From: Anabaena sp. PCC 7108
GTDB taxonomy: Bacteria > Cyanobacteriota > Cyanobacteriia > Cyanobacteriales > Nostocaceae
Direction: 5' to 3'
Assembly (NCBI RefSeq): GCF_000332135.1
Contig: NZ_KB235896.1
Span: 2,119,403 to 2,183,402 of the forward strand
DNA: 64,000 nucleotides
Under the pieces are notes generated by a model. It worked only from the letters and a program-made list of their open reading frames with translations. It did not search any database and was not told where the DNA came from. Made by a program: the position numbers and the translations under genes. Below, piece after piece: positions 9,851 through 18,961 of this stretch. How positions within the stretch are numbered: position 1 is the first letter of the stretch; each line of letters opens with the position of its first letter.

Positions 9851-10276
9851 ATGGCGAAGAAAGTAGTAGCGGTCATTAAACTGGCCCTGAATGCTGGAAA
9901 AGCCAACCCAGCACCGCCAGTAGGCCCAGCATTGGGTCAGCATGGCGTTAACATCATGATGTTCTGCAAAGAGTACAATGCCAAAACAGCAGACCAAGCT
10001 GGGATGGTAATACCTGTAGAAATTTCGGTTTTTGAAGACCGGAGTTTTACATTTGTACTCAAAACACCTCCAGCATCAGTATTAATTCGCAAGGCAGCGA
10101 AAATCGAGCGTGGATCTAATGAACCCAATAAAAAGAAAGTTGGGAGCATTACTAGAGCGCAGTTGAGAGAAATTGCTCAAACCAAACTTCCTGATCTTAA
10201 TGCCAATGATATCGATGCGGCAATGAATATTGTGGAAGGAACCGCCAAGAACATGGGCGTAACGGTAGCAGACTAA
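9851..10276 (+). CDS. rplK: 50S ribosomal protein L11
   Basis: L11 forms the GTPase-associated centre with 23S rRNA. Full length at 141 residues, with [21 protein letters not shown] near the N-terminus and the C-terminal RNA-binding domain around [17 protein letters not shown]. It lies 6 bases downstream of nusG in the same operon. Confidence 0.98.
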   Translation: MAKKVVAVIKLALNAGKANPAPPVGPALGQHGVNIMMFCKEYNAKTADQAGMVIPVEISVFEDRSFTFVLKTPPASVLIRKAAKIERGSNEPNKKKVGSITRAQLREIAQTKLPDLNANDIDAAMNIVEGTAKNMGVTVAD

Positions 10277-10317
10277 TTTTAAATTTGGCATTGTAGAGTT
10301 AAACACTCAGCTTCAAT

Positions 10318-10338
10318 CCAAAATCTAAAATCCAAAAT
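10318..10338. repeat. Short heptamer array upstream of rplA
   Basis: Three tandem 7-base units read CCAAAAT, CTAAAAT, CCAAAAT. They match the units seen beside ycf4 (58166-58193). They lie in the rplK-rplA spacer, 48 bases before the rplA start. Confidence 0.7.
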
Positions 10339-10385
10339 TTAATTGGGGGAGAAGCGTAACTTCGATATCACCCCAGGAGCAAAAA

Positions 10386-11102
10386 ATGGGAAAGAAAATA
10401 TCACGCCGATTAGAGGCGTTACAAGACAAAGTAGAAGACAGGGATTATACACCTGTAGAGGCTTTAGCTCTGTTAAAAGAGACAGCAACAGCTAAATTCG
10501 CCGAAGCCGCAGAAGCACATATCCGGCTAGGAATTGACCCGAAATATACAGACCAGCAACTGCGGACAACAGTAGCACTGCCTAAGGGTACTGGACAAAT
10601 CGTCCGGGTAGCAGTGATTGCTAGAGGTGAAAAAGTCAACGAAGCTACAAATGCTGGTGCTGATATTGCAGGTTCAGAAGAATTAATTGACGAAATCCAA
10701 AAAGGGCGGATGGATTTTGACAAGCTGATTGCTACACCAGATGTAATGCCACAAGTAGCAAAGCTTGGTAAGTTGTTAGGTCCCCGTGGTTTGATGCCCT
10801 CACCCAAAGGTGGAACCGTAACATTTGACATAGCAAATGCGATCGCTGAATTCAAAGCTGGTAAATTAGAATTCCGTGCTGATCGAACTGGGATTGTCCA
10901 TGTTATGTTTGGTAAGGCATCCTTTGCCCCTGAAGATTTGTTAGTCAACCTCAAAGCGTTGCAAGAGACAATTGACCGTAACCGTCCTTCAGGAGCCAAA
11001 GGTCGTTATTGGCGTACTTTTTACGTCTCTGCCACTATGGGTCCATCGATTAAAATCGATATCAGCGCCCTACGAGATTTAAAACTGAACGAATCAGCTT
11101 AA
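10386..11102 (+). CDS. rplA: 50S ribosomal protein L1
   Basis: L1 forms the ribosomal stalk at the E site and in many bacteria represses its own operon. 238 residues, with the diagnostic [19 protein letters not shown] and a C-terminal [17 protein letters not shown] at 10386 with AGGAG a few bases upstream. It follows rplK by about 110 bases that contain a heptamer array. Confidence 0.98.
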   Translation: MGKKISRRLEALQDKVEDRDYTPVEALALLKETATAKFAEAAEAHIRLGIDPKYTDQQLRTTVALPKGTGQIVRVAVIARGEKVNEATNAGADIAGSEELIDEIQKGRMDFDKLIATPDVMPQVAKLGKLLGPRGLMPSPKGGTVTFDIANAIAEFKAGKLEFRADRTGIVHVMFGKASFAPEDLLVNLKALQETIDRNRPSGAKGRYWRTFYVSATMGPSIKIDISALRDLKLNESA

Positions 11103-11408
11103 TTGGAACATGGGTAATAGTTGAAATACCAATTACCAATTACCAAAATTTAATAGGCAAAGCCGGAGACAGCAGGTGCTAATAACTTAATATCCTGCCT
11201 AGGTTGATGCTTTGATTGCCTGAAATTTTATCAACATATGTATGATAACTGCGGCATTAAAAGTACTACTGTGAAACCCCGGCTAAGATAGTTGGGGTTA
11301 ATTGTTTTCGGTTAGTCAGTAAACAGTAAACAGTAAACAGTGAACAGTAAATAGTAATAACTGATAACTGATAACTGATAAAATTTTGCCCTTGGAGGTG
11401 AAAAAAGT
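11103..11408 (+). promoter_or_regulatory. rplJL leader region
   Basis: About 305 bases separate rplA from rplJ. In many bacteria this position carries the leader bound by L10/L12 for autoregulation. The segment includes AATTACC-type units near 11130-11147 and a nine-unit heptamer array at 11317-11379. A GGAGG ribosome site lies just before the rplJ ATG. I cannot fold it by eye, so the regulatory role is inferred from position. Confidence 0.45.
11317..11379. repeat. Nine tandem heptamers in the rplJ leader
   Basis: The units are CAGTAAA three times, CAGTGAA, CAGTAAA, TAGTAAT, then AACTGAT three times, exactly 63 bases in 7-base register. This is the STRR pattern known from heterocystous cyanobacteria. 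The array ends about 30 bases before the rplJ start, so it must lie in the untranslated leader if transcription starts upstream. Confidence 0.9.
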
Positions 11409-11984
11409 ATGGGTCGAACGTTAGAAAACAAAAAAGAGATTGTCGCTGATCTCAAAGAGACTTTGAGTGAATCAACTTTAGCACTGGTAATTGATTATCA
11501 GGGTTTAACAGTTGCGGAAATCACTGACTTAAGGCGGCGTTTACGTCCTAGTGGCACAGTTTGTAAGGTGACTAAAAACACCTTTATGGGCATTGCCATT
11601 CAAGATCAAGAAAAATGGCAGCCACTGTCGGAACTACTCAAAGGTTCTTCCGCTTTTTTGCTAGTCAAAGAAGATTTCTCATCTGCAATTAAGACTTACC
11701 AAGAGTTCCAAAAAGTTACCAAGAAGACAGAACTTCGTGGTGGCGTTATGGACGGTCGCTTGCTGAAAGAAACTGATGTCAAGGCTTTAGGAGACTTGCC
11801 ATCTAAGGAACAACTCATGGCACAAATTGCTGGAGCTATCAACGCTTTGGCTACCAAAGTGGCTGTGGGTATCAACGAAGTTCCCAGTTCTTTGGCTCGT
11901 GCTTTACAGGCTGTGGCTGAGAAAGAAGAAAGTGGTGCTACTGAAAGTGCTGCCGAAAGTACTACTGAAAGTGCTGCTGAGTAA
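11409..11984 (+). CDS. rplJ: 50S ribosomal protein L10
   Basis: L10 anchors the L7/L12 dimers to the ribosome. 191 residues with the N-terminal [17 protein letters not shown], the conserved [17 protein letters not shown], and an Ala-rich C-terminal helix that binds L12. The last residues are a low-complexity repeat of [13 protein letters not shown]. Strong GGAGG ribosome site before 11409. Confidence 0.97.
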   Translation: MGRTLENKKEIVADLKETLSESTLALVIDYQGLTVAEITDLRRRLRPSGTVCKVTKNTFMGIAIQDQEKWQPLSELLKGSSAFLLVKEDFSSAIKTYQEFQKVTKKTELRGGVMDGRLLKETDVKALGDLPSKEQLMAQIAGAINALATKVAVGINEVPSSLARALQAVAEKEESGATESAAESTTESAAE

Positions 11985-12025
11985 AATACTTCATTAGTTG
12001 ATAGATCATGGTCAAGAGTAATAAC

Positions 12026-12053
12026 TAATGACCAATGACTTATTACTAATGAC
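12026..12053. repeat. Four heptamers in the rplJ-rplL spacer
   Basis: Units TAATGAC, CAATGAC, TTATTAC, TAATGAC run in 7-base register between the two genes. This is the same class of repeat as at 11317 and 31715. Confidence 0.7.
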
Positions 12054-12088
12054 TAAATAACTAATCAAACATTACAGGAGTTATATCA

Positions 12089-12478
12089 ATGTCTGCTGCA
12101 ACCGAACAAATTTTAGAACAATTGAAATCCTTGACTTTACTAGAAGCTTCTGAACTAGTTAAGCAAATTGAAGAAGCTTTTGGAGTAAGTGCTGCTCCAG
12201 CTGCTGGTGGTATGATGATGATGGCTGCTCCCGGTGGTGCTGCTGCTGAAGTAGCAGAAGAAAAAACCGAATTTGATGCAGTTCTGGAATCAGTTCCAGC
12301 TGATAAGAAGATTGCTGTCCTCAAGATTGTCCGTGAAATCACAGGTTTGGGTCTGAAAGAAGCTAAAGACTTAGTAGAAGCTGCTCCCAAGCCAGTTAAG
12401 GAAGCTGTAGCTAAAGAAGCTGCTGAAGATATCAAGAAGCGTATCGAAGAAGCTGGCGGTAAAGTAACAATTAAGTAA
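12089..12478 (+). CDS. rplL: 50S ribosomal protein L7/L12
   Basis: The multicopy stalk protein recruits translation factors. 129 residues: an N-terminal dimerisation helix region with [19 protein letters not shown], an Ala/Gly/Met hinge (about 36-55), and the C-terminal globular domain with [25 protein letters not shown] lies before the ATG. It ends the ribosomal/secretion cluster, followed by a clear terminator. Confidence 0.98.
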   Translation: MSAATEQILEQLKSLTLLEASELVKQIEEAFGVSAAPAAGGMMMMAAPGGAAAEVAEEKTEFDAVLESVPADKKIAVLKIVREITGLGLKEAKDLVEAAPKPVKEAVAKEAAEDIKKRIEEAGGKVTIK

Positions 12479-12505
12479 TTCATATTTGATTACTTTTTGT
12501 TGATG

Positions 12506-12540
12506 AAGGAGTCTAACTTTAGACTCCTTTTTTATTTTTT
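12506..12540 (+). terminator. Rho-independent terminator after rplL
   Basis: A perfect 11-bp inverted repeat (AAGGAGTCTAA at 12506-12516, complement at 12519-12529) is followed by an almost pure T tract to 12540. Confidence 0.92.
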
Positions 12541-12879
12541 GTTTTCTGCTTAAACGCAAGACTGCAAAGTTTTGAATTTTGGTTTTGAATTTTGTTAGTG
12601 AAGTCCTCTGTTTGCGTAAGTAGGTAAACAGAAAAATTTAAAGGTATGTGAAGAAAAGTAAATAGGGCTGAAACCCTCTTTCCCCCTGCTCCCTGCCTTA
12701 CCCCAACGACAATTTTTAACGGACACCTGACTTGAAAATAAGACCCCACCCCTAACCCCTCCCCGCTGTTTCGTGGAGGGGAATAAGAAGTTCTTTTTCA
12801 TGTGTTCTGGTGTACACAGTTCATGATGGCTACTTAGTATCTCCGAAAAAATAAGAGGAATTTTGAATTATTTAGTTAT
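12541..12879. other. Intergenic region between rplL and the kinase gene
   Basis: About 340 bases lie between convergent genes. A pyrimidine-rich stretch with CCCCTCCCC and GGAGGGG at about 12755-12780 can pair as a hairpin. The overlapping short open frames on the reverse strand have no ribosome site and no protein-like features. Nothing else recognised. Confidence 0.45.
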
Positions 12880-14754
12880 TTAACATTCTTTAGCACTGGC
12901 AGGACTGACAAAATCATGTAATTCTTCATCCCAAATGCTAATGTAAATAAAATCACAACTTTGCCGCACAATTTGACCTTTAACAGCACCTTGGGTAAAT
13001 GTAAAGTTATCTAATTGACGCTGTTGAATTTGTTGCAGTCCTTGTTTAATTTCTGCTGTGGCTTGTCCATTTAATAAACTATTTAAGGTTGTTTGCATAA
13101 CTTGATTATCTACAGATGAGGCAAAAGCTACTTCAGTTTGCCGCAGTCTACCTGTATCACGGTCAAATAAGTAGCCTAAATCAATTTGCTTAGGTACGAC
13201 TTTATAAGTAACAGCACGAGTATTACCCCATACTCCCCTTAAATCTTTATTTTTGCCAAGAGTCGCTTCTACAGTGCTTCTTGATGTACCTGTAGGAAAT
13301 GCTGGTACATTAAATCTAGTTTGATTTGAACTTAATGTATCAGATAAGTTATTTTCGTTTTCTGCGCTGTTTTCTTTTTTTTTACCCTTGTCTTGCTGTT
13401 GAGGTTTTTTATCTTTGTCTGAATCTTCAACTACTTTTGGTGTAGTTTCTCGTGGCTGTGTTTCTGGTTCAAATGTAGGTATATTGATGGGAGTAGAATT
13501 GCTGGGAGTTATGGCTTCATTTCTAATTGGTGGTGTAAATATTTGCGGAGAGTTATTCTCTGATGAAGGATTAGAATTAACTGGTTGAGTTTGCTGTTGA
13601 TCAGAGATAGTTGGTTGAGTTTGTGGTGTTGCTGGAGAATTTGTTGGCGTTGCCGACGTGCTATTGTCTCTGGTGATAGAGGAGTTTGTAGGTAGTGAGT
13701 TTGTATTTTGTGGGGGACGGATCAAACTAGAAATTGCCACTGCACCAATTAAACTACCAGCAACCAGGCTACCAATAATAACGGCTGGTTTTTGTTGTTT
13801 TATGGGATTGGGAATTTCTCTAATAACTGGATTTGTAGCAGATGACAACACATGAGGAGGACTAAGGCTAATGGTGGCAATATTAGCCTGGGAAGCCGGG
13901 GAAGATGTGTAAGTTTTATTATTAAGACTATGAGCAGATTTTAAAGCATAGAGCATTTTACTAGCAGTGCTATAGCGATCGCTCGGACGTGGTTCAATTG
14001 CTTGAGTGAGTATCTTCACCATTTCTGGGGATATACCAGCAGCGTATTGTTGCCACAGTATTTGCCCCGTCTGCGGGTGAGTTTCTAATTCTTGAGGTTG
14101 TTTACCTGTGAGTAGATAAATCGCCGTCAAGGCTAAACTATAGATATCTGTAGCATAAACTGGACGACCAATAGCTTGCTCACTGGGCATATAGCCTGGT
14201 GTACCTATGACTAGAGATTGCAGGGGCTGTCCTGAAGGATTGATAACTGTACGGATGGTTTCTTTAACTGCACCGAAATCAATTAAAACTGGTTTATTAT
14301 CGTGAGAGCGAAGGATGATATTGTCTGGTTTTATATCTCGATGAATAATGCCTTTGCTGTGAACATAATCTAAAACTGACAGCAAACTTAAAAGAATTTC
14401 CCGAACAGTTGTTTCAGCTATATATCCTTTAGCTTCAACCATTTGCGTTAGCGTTTGACCTTGAATCCATTCTTGAACTAGATAAAATTGACCATTTTCA
14501 GGAAAATAAGCGTAGAGTTTAGGAATTTGGTCACTAGCTTCACCTAGATGTTCCAAGGTAGCAGCTTCTCGTTTAAACCTGTCTTGAATTATCTGATAAG
14601 TTTGTGGATCATTGCTAATCGGTTTGAGTTGCTTAATCACACAGCGACGAAGAGAAGGCATATGGGTATCTTCTGCTAGAAAGGTTTCACCAAACCCACC
14701 AGCACCGAGTACCTGAATAACTTGATAGCGATTGTTTAGCAGTGTTTGTGTCAT
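12880..14754 (-). CDS. Membrane-anchored Ser/Thr protein kinase (PknB-like)
   Basis: A Hanks-type kinase domain spans about residues 10-275: glycine loop LGAGGFGETFLA, a VIKQL lysine, HRDIKPDNII near 137-146, DFGAVK near 159-164, and GTPGYMPSEQ. One TM helix follows at about 322-343, then a Ser/Thr/Asn/Pro/Gln-rich linker. A C-terminal domain of about 150 residues begins at FNVPAFPTGTS and is presumably outside the cytoplasm. That topology suggests the outer domain senses a signal. This C-terminal domain occurs in cyanobacterial kinases but I do not know its ligand. Single gene. Confidence 0.9.
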   Translation of the reverse strand: MTQTLLNNRYQVIQVLGAGGFGETFLAEDTHMPSLRRCVIKQLKPISNDPQTYQIIQDRFKREAATLEHLGEASDQIPKLYAYFPENGQFYLVQEWIQGQTLTQMVEAKGYIAETTVREILLSLLSVLDYVHSKGIIHRDIKPDNIILRSHDNKPVLIDFGAVKETIRTVINPSGQPLQSLVIGTPGYMPSEQAIGRPVYATDIYSLALTAIYLLTGKQPQELETHPQTGQILWQQYAAGISPEMVKILTQAIEPRPSDRYSTASKMLYALKSAHSLNNKTYTSSPASQANIATISLSPPHVLSSATNPVIREIPNPIKQQKPAVIIGSLVAGSLIGAVAISSLIRPPQNTNSLPTNSSITRDNSTSATPTNSPATPQTQPTISDQQQTQPVNSNPSSENNSPQIFTPPIRNEAITPSNSTPINIPTFEPETQPRETTPKVVEDSDKDKKPQQQDKGKKKENSAENENNLSDTLSSNQTRFNVPAFPTGTSRSTVEATLGKNKDLRGVWGNTRAVTYKVVPKQIDLGYLFDRDTGRLRQTEVAFASSVDNQVMQTTLNSLLNGQATAEIKQGLQQIQQRQLDNFTFTQGAVKGQIVRQSCDFIYISIWDEELHDFVSPASAKEC

Positions 14755-14844
14755 GCTCGGTTAGATGCGATATCCGATTCAAATGTATATCAGATACTTT
14801 GACGATGTAGCGGTAAGATGTATCCCTCTTTAGGATGATGAGTC

Positions 14845-15456
14845 CTACTTTCGTTTTTTGTTTGTAGATTGACTAGCCCTTGATTCTAAGGTAAATTCTG
14901 GGATTTCCTCAAGTTCATGTTCACTTAAATTATACTGTTCACAAACCAAACTTAAGCGATTACCAGGAGTTTTCACTGCATTCACAGAATGAGTTAAATC
15001 ACCTTGAAAGTATACCAGTGTATTGCTTTGAGGTTTAATTTGCCCAACTTGGCGTTTAGGGGATTTTAGCACCAATTCTCCCCCATCCATGTTTTCTGGT
15101 ACACGCACATAGAGAACACTAACAAGGCTTGGTGGTTCAATGGTTTTGCAGTAAGAACGCAAAGAACGATCTATGTGCGGATCAACACGAGAACCTTCTT
15201 TTAGCAGCAAAGGATTGAGATAAAAAGCATTACAGTTAGGCTGAATTGCTAAATCTAAATAAGGTTTAAAAAAAGGAAACTTTTCTGCAACTGTTTTTAA
15301 ACCTTGACGCTGAAATACCACAGAAAAGCCTTTGGTGTTGATAAAATCTCGGTTGAGATTGTTAATAGAAAAATAAGGACTAGCTTGGATTTCTCCCCAC
15401 AAATCATTCAGGTAATTATTAGGTAAAACGCTTGTTTGTAGTTGATAGTATTTCAC
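14845..15456 (-). CDS. 2-oxoglutarate/Fe(II)-dependent oxygenase family protein
   Basis: 203 residues. The iron triad can be seen: PHID (H and D) near the middle and LTHSV about 65 residues later. The downstream Arg in PGNRLSLVCEQYNL would bind 2-oxoglutarate. This is the layout of small 2OG-Fe(II) hydroxylases of the prolyl-4-hydroxylase superfamily. The substrate is unknown. The start is GTG at 15456 without a clear ribosome site. The lysine-rich C-terminus is low complexity. Confidence 0.75.
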   Translation of the reverse strand: MKYYQLQTSVLPNNYLNDLWGEIQASPYFSINNLNRDFINTKGFSVVFQRQGLKTVAEKFPFFKPYLDLAIQPNCNAFYLNPLLLKEGSRVDPHIDRSLRSYCKTIEPPSLVSVLYVRVPENMDGGELVLKSPKRQVGQIKPQSNTLVYFQGDLTHSVNAVKTPGNRLSLVCEQYNLSEHELEEIPEFTLESRASQSTNKKRK

Positions 15457-15507
15457 GATGAATAGAAAAAGATATTTCAGTATTTAGTCAAATCAATAAA
15501 CTTGTTA

Positions 15508-16377
15508 TTAACCACGCAAAATTCGCTTAATCATCTGGTTTGCTTGAGAAGCATAACCACCACCAAACAAATTAAAATGATTTAAAACGTGATAAAGATT
15601 ATAAATAGTTTTTCGAGTTTCGTATCCTGAATTTAGGGGAAATACCTCTTTATAACCTTGATAAAAAGTTGGTGGAAAACCACCAAAAAGTTCTGTCATT
15701 GCTATATCAACTTCTCGATCACCATAATAAGTTGCCGGATCAAAAATTACTGGTTCACCATCAACAGTACAACCTGCATTTCCTCCCCATAAATCACCAT
15801 GTACTAAAGATGGTTGGAGATGATGATCTGCCAATAATTCGGGGATAGTAGCTAATAACTGATCTTGCAAGGGGAAACTTCCACCGCGTTGCTTGGCTAA
15901 CTGAAATTGATAACCTAAGCGATATTGAGTATAAAATTCTGCCCAATCATCAGTCCAAGTATTAATTTGTGGTGTTGAACCAATAGTATTATTCATATCC
16001 CAGCCAAAACCATTTTGACTGGTAACTTTGTGCATTGCTGCTAATTTACGCCCCATTTCTTGCCAAGATTTGCTGTCACTATCTACCATTTCTAGCCATT
16101 CCAGCACAATATAACTAAAATTATTAGCAGTTCCCCAACACAAAGGTTGAGGAACAAGGATCGTATTCGTGTTATGTATTTGCTGTAAACCCAGCATTTC
16201 AGCTTCAAACATCCTAACTTGGGATGCTTGGTTAAGCTTCACAAAGTAAGTCAGCTGATCATCACTCACAGCATAACCTTGATTAATACACCCACCACTT
16301 ACGGATAAATGTTGCTGAGTTTGAAATTTTTGGCCAGTTACTTGGCTAATATGAGTATCAATTTCTTGCCAAATCAT
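15508..16377 (-). CDS. Fructosamine kinase family protein
   Basis: 289 residues, normal for the fructosamine-3-kinase/ketosamine kinase family. These cytosolic kinases have an aminoglycoside-phosphotransferase fold and phosphorylate sugars on glycated proteins. SLVHGDLWGGNAG is the catalytic loop (Asp as base) and PVIFDPATYYGDREVDIAM holds the metal-binding Asp. SGGCINQGY forms the nucleotide loop. It lies between the oxygenase and the M16 peptidase on the same strand. Whether it is co-transcribed is not clear. Confidence 0.9.
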   Translation of the reverse strand: MIWQEIDTHISQVTGQKFQTQQHLSVSGGCINQGYAVSDDQLTYFVKLNQASQVRMFEAEMLGLQQIHNTNTILVPQPLCWGTANNFSYIVLEWLEMVDSDSKSWQEMGRKLAAMHKVTSQNGFGWDMNNTIGSTPQINTWTDDWAEFYTQYRLGYQFQLAKQRGGSFPLQDQLLATIPELLADHHLQPSLVHGDLWGGNAGCTVDGEPVIFDPATYYGDREVDIAMTELFGGFPPTFYQGYKEVFPLNSGYETRKTIYNLYHVLNHFNLFGGGYASQANQMIKRILRG

Positions 16378-16477
16378 AGTTTGTTAGGGAGGCGAATTAA
16401 AACTCGCCCTTACTTGTCAGTTGTTAAGAAGAGATTACCAATGGATATTGAAAATGAAGGGTGGGGAAACCCCACCC

Positions 16478-17755
16478 CTATGCTGGTTTGATGACAACTA
16501 CACCATAAGCATTGGGGGAAAGATATTGTTGTGCTGCTTGCAGAAGATGATTTGCATCTTGGGCTTGAATATAATCTGGGTAGTTAAATGCTGGTTCTAA
16601 ATCACCAATTAAAGATTGATAATAACCATATAAGCCGGCGCGATCGCTTGGAGTTTCATTCCCAAACACAAACCTATTGGCTACACGTCGCCGCACACGG
16701 GCAATTTCCGACTCTTTTACCATCTCTGTTTGTAGTATATGCAGATGTTGTGCGATCGCTTCCTCTACTATTGCTAAATTTTCTACATCACACTTGGCGG
16801 AAATAGTAAAGACACCTTGCAACAAATTACTCATATTACTCACAGAAATTGAAGATACCAATCCCCTTTCTTCTCGTAAATCCTGCACTAATCTTGATGT
16901 GCGTCCATGTCCTAAAATTCCCGCAACAACATCTAGCGCATACGTATCATTTAACTCTATCAAACCAGGTACTCGCCAAATCATCACCAATCTGGCTTGC
17001 TGGAGACTTTCATCAACAAATTCCCCACGAACAATTTCTGTAAATGCTGGTTCGGGAATAACTGGTTTCTGTTCTCTGTTGACAGTTGATATTACCTTAT
17101 TTTTACTAAATCCTTCAGCCACAATTTCTAGTAATTCTTCTACAGGTAAATTACCCACAGCTACCGCAGTAATTGATTGTGGTTGATACCAATCAGCATG
17201 AAAATCCCGCATTTGTTGCGGTGTAACTTGAGAAACCACCTCTTCTGGCCCCAGTACCGGACGACGGTAGGGTAAAGAATCAAAAGCAGTTTCCATTACC
17301 CGGCGAAAAGTACGACGACGGGGATTATCTTCTGAACGCCTGATTTCTTCTAGAACTACCAAACGTTCCCGTTCAAAAGCATCACCAGGAATACTGGCAT
17401 TAAATACAACATCTATTTGTAGTGGAGCGAGTTCTGCAAAGTCCTGAGGAGCGGTATTTATATAATAATGTGTGTAATCTTGGCTCGTAGCTGCATTAGT
17501 TACTGCACCTCGTTCTTCAATTCGCCGTTCAAACTCGCCACTAGCTAGTCGCTGTGTGCCTTTAAAAATCATATGCTCTAAAAAGTGAGCCATTCCGTTA
17601 ATCGCATCTGACTCTACAGCAGAGCCAATTTTTACCCATAAGCTGAGGTTAACTGCTTCCACGGGCATTTGTTCGGCGATAATTGTTAAACCATTGGGTA
17701 AATGGTGTAGCGTTGGCGCATTGAGGCGTGGGAATTTGAGCAAAGTTGATGTCAT
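16478..17755 (-). CDS. M16 family zinc metallopeptidase
   Basis: 425 residues, the size of the processing-peptidase-like M16B proteins. The inverted zinc motif HFLEH is at residues 57-61, and the third ligand lies in the VVLEEIRRSEDNPRR region about 75 residues later, so this is a catalytically competent subunit. A second, inactive M16-like half follows (GRTSRLVQDLREERGL). Cyanobacteria usually encode two adjacent M16 subunits. No partner is seen here. Confidence 0.93.
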   Translation of the reverse strand: MTSTLLKFPRLNAPTLHHLPNGLTIIAEQMPVEAVNLSLWVKIGSAVESDAINGMAHFLEHMIFKGTQRLASGEFERRIEERGAVTNAATSQDYTHYYINTAPQDFAELAPLQIDVVFNASIPGDAFERERLVVLEEIRRSEDNPRRRTFRRVMETAFDSLPYRRPVLGPEEVVSQVTPQQMRDFHADWYQPQSITAVAVGNLPVEELLEIVAEGFSKNKVISTVNREQKPVIPEPAFTEIVRGEFVDESLQQARLVMIWRVPGLIELNDTYALDVVAGILGHGRTSRLVQDLREERGLVSSISVSNMSNLLQGVFTISAKCDVENLAIVEEAIAQHLHILQTEMVKESEIARVRRRVANRFVFGNETPSDRAGLYGYYQSLIGDLEPAFNYPDYIQAQDANHLLQAAQQYLSPNAYGVVVIKPA

Positions 17756-17897
17756 TGGTTGTGGTGAGGTGAAGAGCTTTGTTACTTCTCATATCTTACA
17801 ACCCCCTCGATGGTGTAAACCCTGTAGAGACGTTTCAATTCAGATTACTGGCTTCTTAAAGAAGTCGGGGATCTTGTTTTTATGATCAAAGTCCTAT

Positions 17898-18443
17898 TTA
17901 TCTAAATAATCCTATTGATTGCAAACTGCTTAGTAATTGAGCAATACCTTGTGCAGCTAGTCCAACACCAACAGCTAAAGCAGAGGAAATTTCAATAATT
18001 CTTAGCAACCCACTAAACTTATCTTTTGCATCATCTAAATTATCTCTTTGATTTTGAATTTCAATAACTATATTATTATCTTTATGATTCAGAGAATCAA
18101 CTAAATTCTCCATTTTTTTTATATGTCGTTCTTGTGTAGTAATGCGTTTTTTGAGATTTTCTAACTTACCATCCATCTGAGTTTTTATTTCACCAATTTT
18201 TTCTTTACACTCCTCTACATTAGTTTCACGAGTTTGAATTGCTGTTTCTACACTAGCAATTAAGTTATTATCTGAATTTGCATAAACTCCTTTACCACTT
18301 TTCAGCATCTTCAGTTTTTCCTGAAGACTTTCCATATCTTCCTGATACTCTTTTTGTGATTCTCCCAAAGTTTCAATTTGTTTACTATTATCTTTAATTT
18401 CATTTTCTAATTCTTGGCGATCGCTATATTCCATCTGTGACAT
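17898..18443 (-). CDS. Unrecognised coiled-coil protein with a C-terminal hydrophobic segment
   Basis: 181 residues. About residues 5-140 are heptad-rich and charged (Glu, Lys, Gln), predicting long coiled coils. About 151-172 is a hydrophobic stretch rich in Ala, Gly, Leu and Ile that could be a membrane anchor. No family recognised. It is the last gene of a leftward four-gene operon; its ATG is 12 bases after the preceding stop. The tail-anchor topology is an inference. Confidence 0.72.
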   Translation of the reverse strand: MSQMEYSDRQELENEIKDNSKQIETLGESQKEYQEDMESLQEKLKMLKSGKGVYANSDNNLIASVETAIQTRETNVEECKEKIGEIKTQMDGKLENLKKRITTQERHIKKMENLVDSLNHKDNNIVIEIQNQRDNLDDAKDKFSGLLRIIEISSALAVGVGLAAQGIAQLLSSLQSIGLFR

Positions 18444-18455
18444 AATTCTTAACCT

Positions 18456-18833
18456 CTATTTCTTAATTTCCCTAAACATATCTTGCAAATCTACCAAATA
18501 TATGCTATTGACAAAATCTATCATTATTTGGCAATCATGGGCAATATTTTTCAATTCTTCGGCTTCAGGATTAGTGGTAAAATGTAATTGTGCTTTAGCA
18601 ATTAATTTTGATAAATCCTGAAACTTAGATACAATTATCTTTTGTTCTTGCTGCATAGAAGCAACAGTTTTTAATGGAGAAATTCCAGATTTTTCTAATT
18701 CATAAAACCAGTCAGGTGCTAAAATTAGTTCTTCGTAGATTTTCAATAATTGTAAATAAGCATGATTGAAGTTTATAGCTTGATTTGCTAAAGTTTCGTA
18801 AGATAAAACCAGATTTTTAACTGCTATATCCAA
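18456..18833 (-). CDS. Unrecognised small helical protein
   Basis: 125 residues, mostly amphipathic helix, no signal peptide and no cysteines conserved in a motif. No family recognised. It lies between the HerA-like ATPase gene and the coiled-coil gene. A MITE lies in the 128-base gap upstream, so its link to the ATPase transcript may be weakened or regulated by that insertion. The tight gap to the next gene suggests those two products work together. Confidence 0.68.
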   Translation of the reverse strand: MDIAVKNLVLSYETLANQAINFNHAYLQLLKIYEELILAPDWFYELEKSGISPLKTVASMQQEQKIIVSKFQDLSKLIAKAQLHFTTNPEAEELKNIAHDCQIMIDFVNSIYLVDLQDMFREIKK

Positions 18834-18866
18834 AATACTTTTCTCCTATTTATAAAATTTATCAAT

Positions 18867-18951
18867 TGTAGGTTGGGTAGAGCGATAGCGAAACCCAACA
18901 TTCTGTATAATTTGTGAAGCGTTGGGTTTCCTTGCGTCAACCCAACCTACA
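18867..18951. mobile_element. MITE-like palindromic repeat, copy 1
   Basis: 85 bases bounded by perfect 12-bp inverted ends TGTAGGTTGGGT / ACCCAACCTACA, with an inner pair GAAACCCAAC / GTTGGGTTTC. The same ends occur at 62043-62159. It has no coding capacity. It sits between the second and third genes of the HerA-like operon and would form a strong hairpin in the mRNA. Confidence 0.85.
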
Positions 18952-18961
18952 GTTATTTTAC

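Noticed and set aside
12519-12801. Overlapping short reverse-strand frames after rplL
   Set aside because: They run through the rplL terminator and a simple C-rich repeat; no initiation signals.
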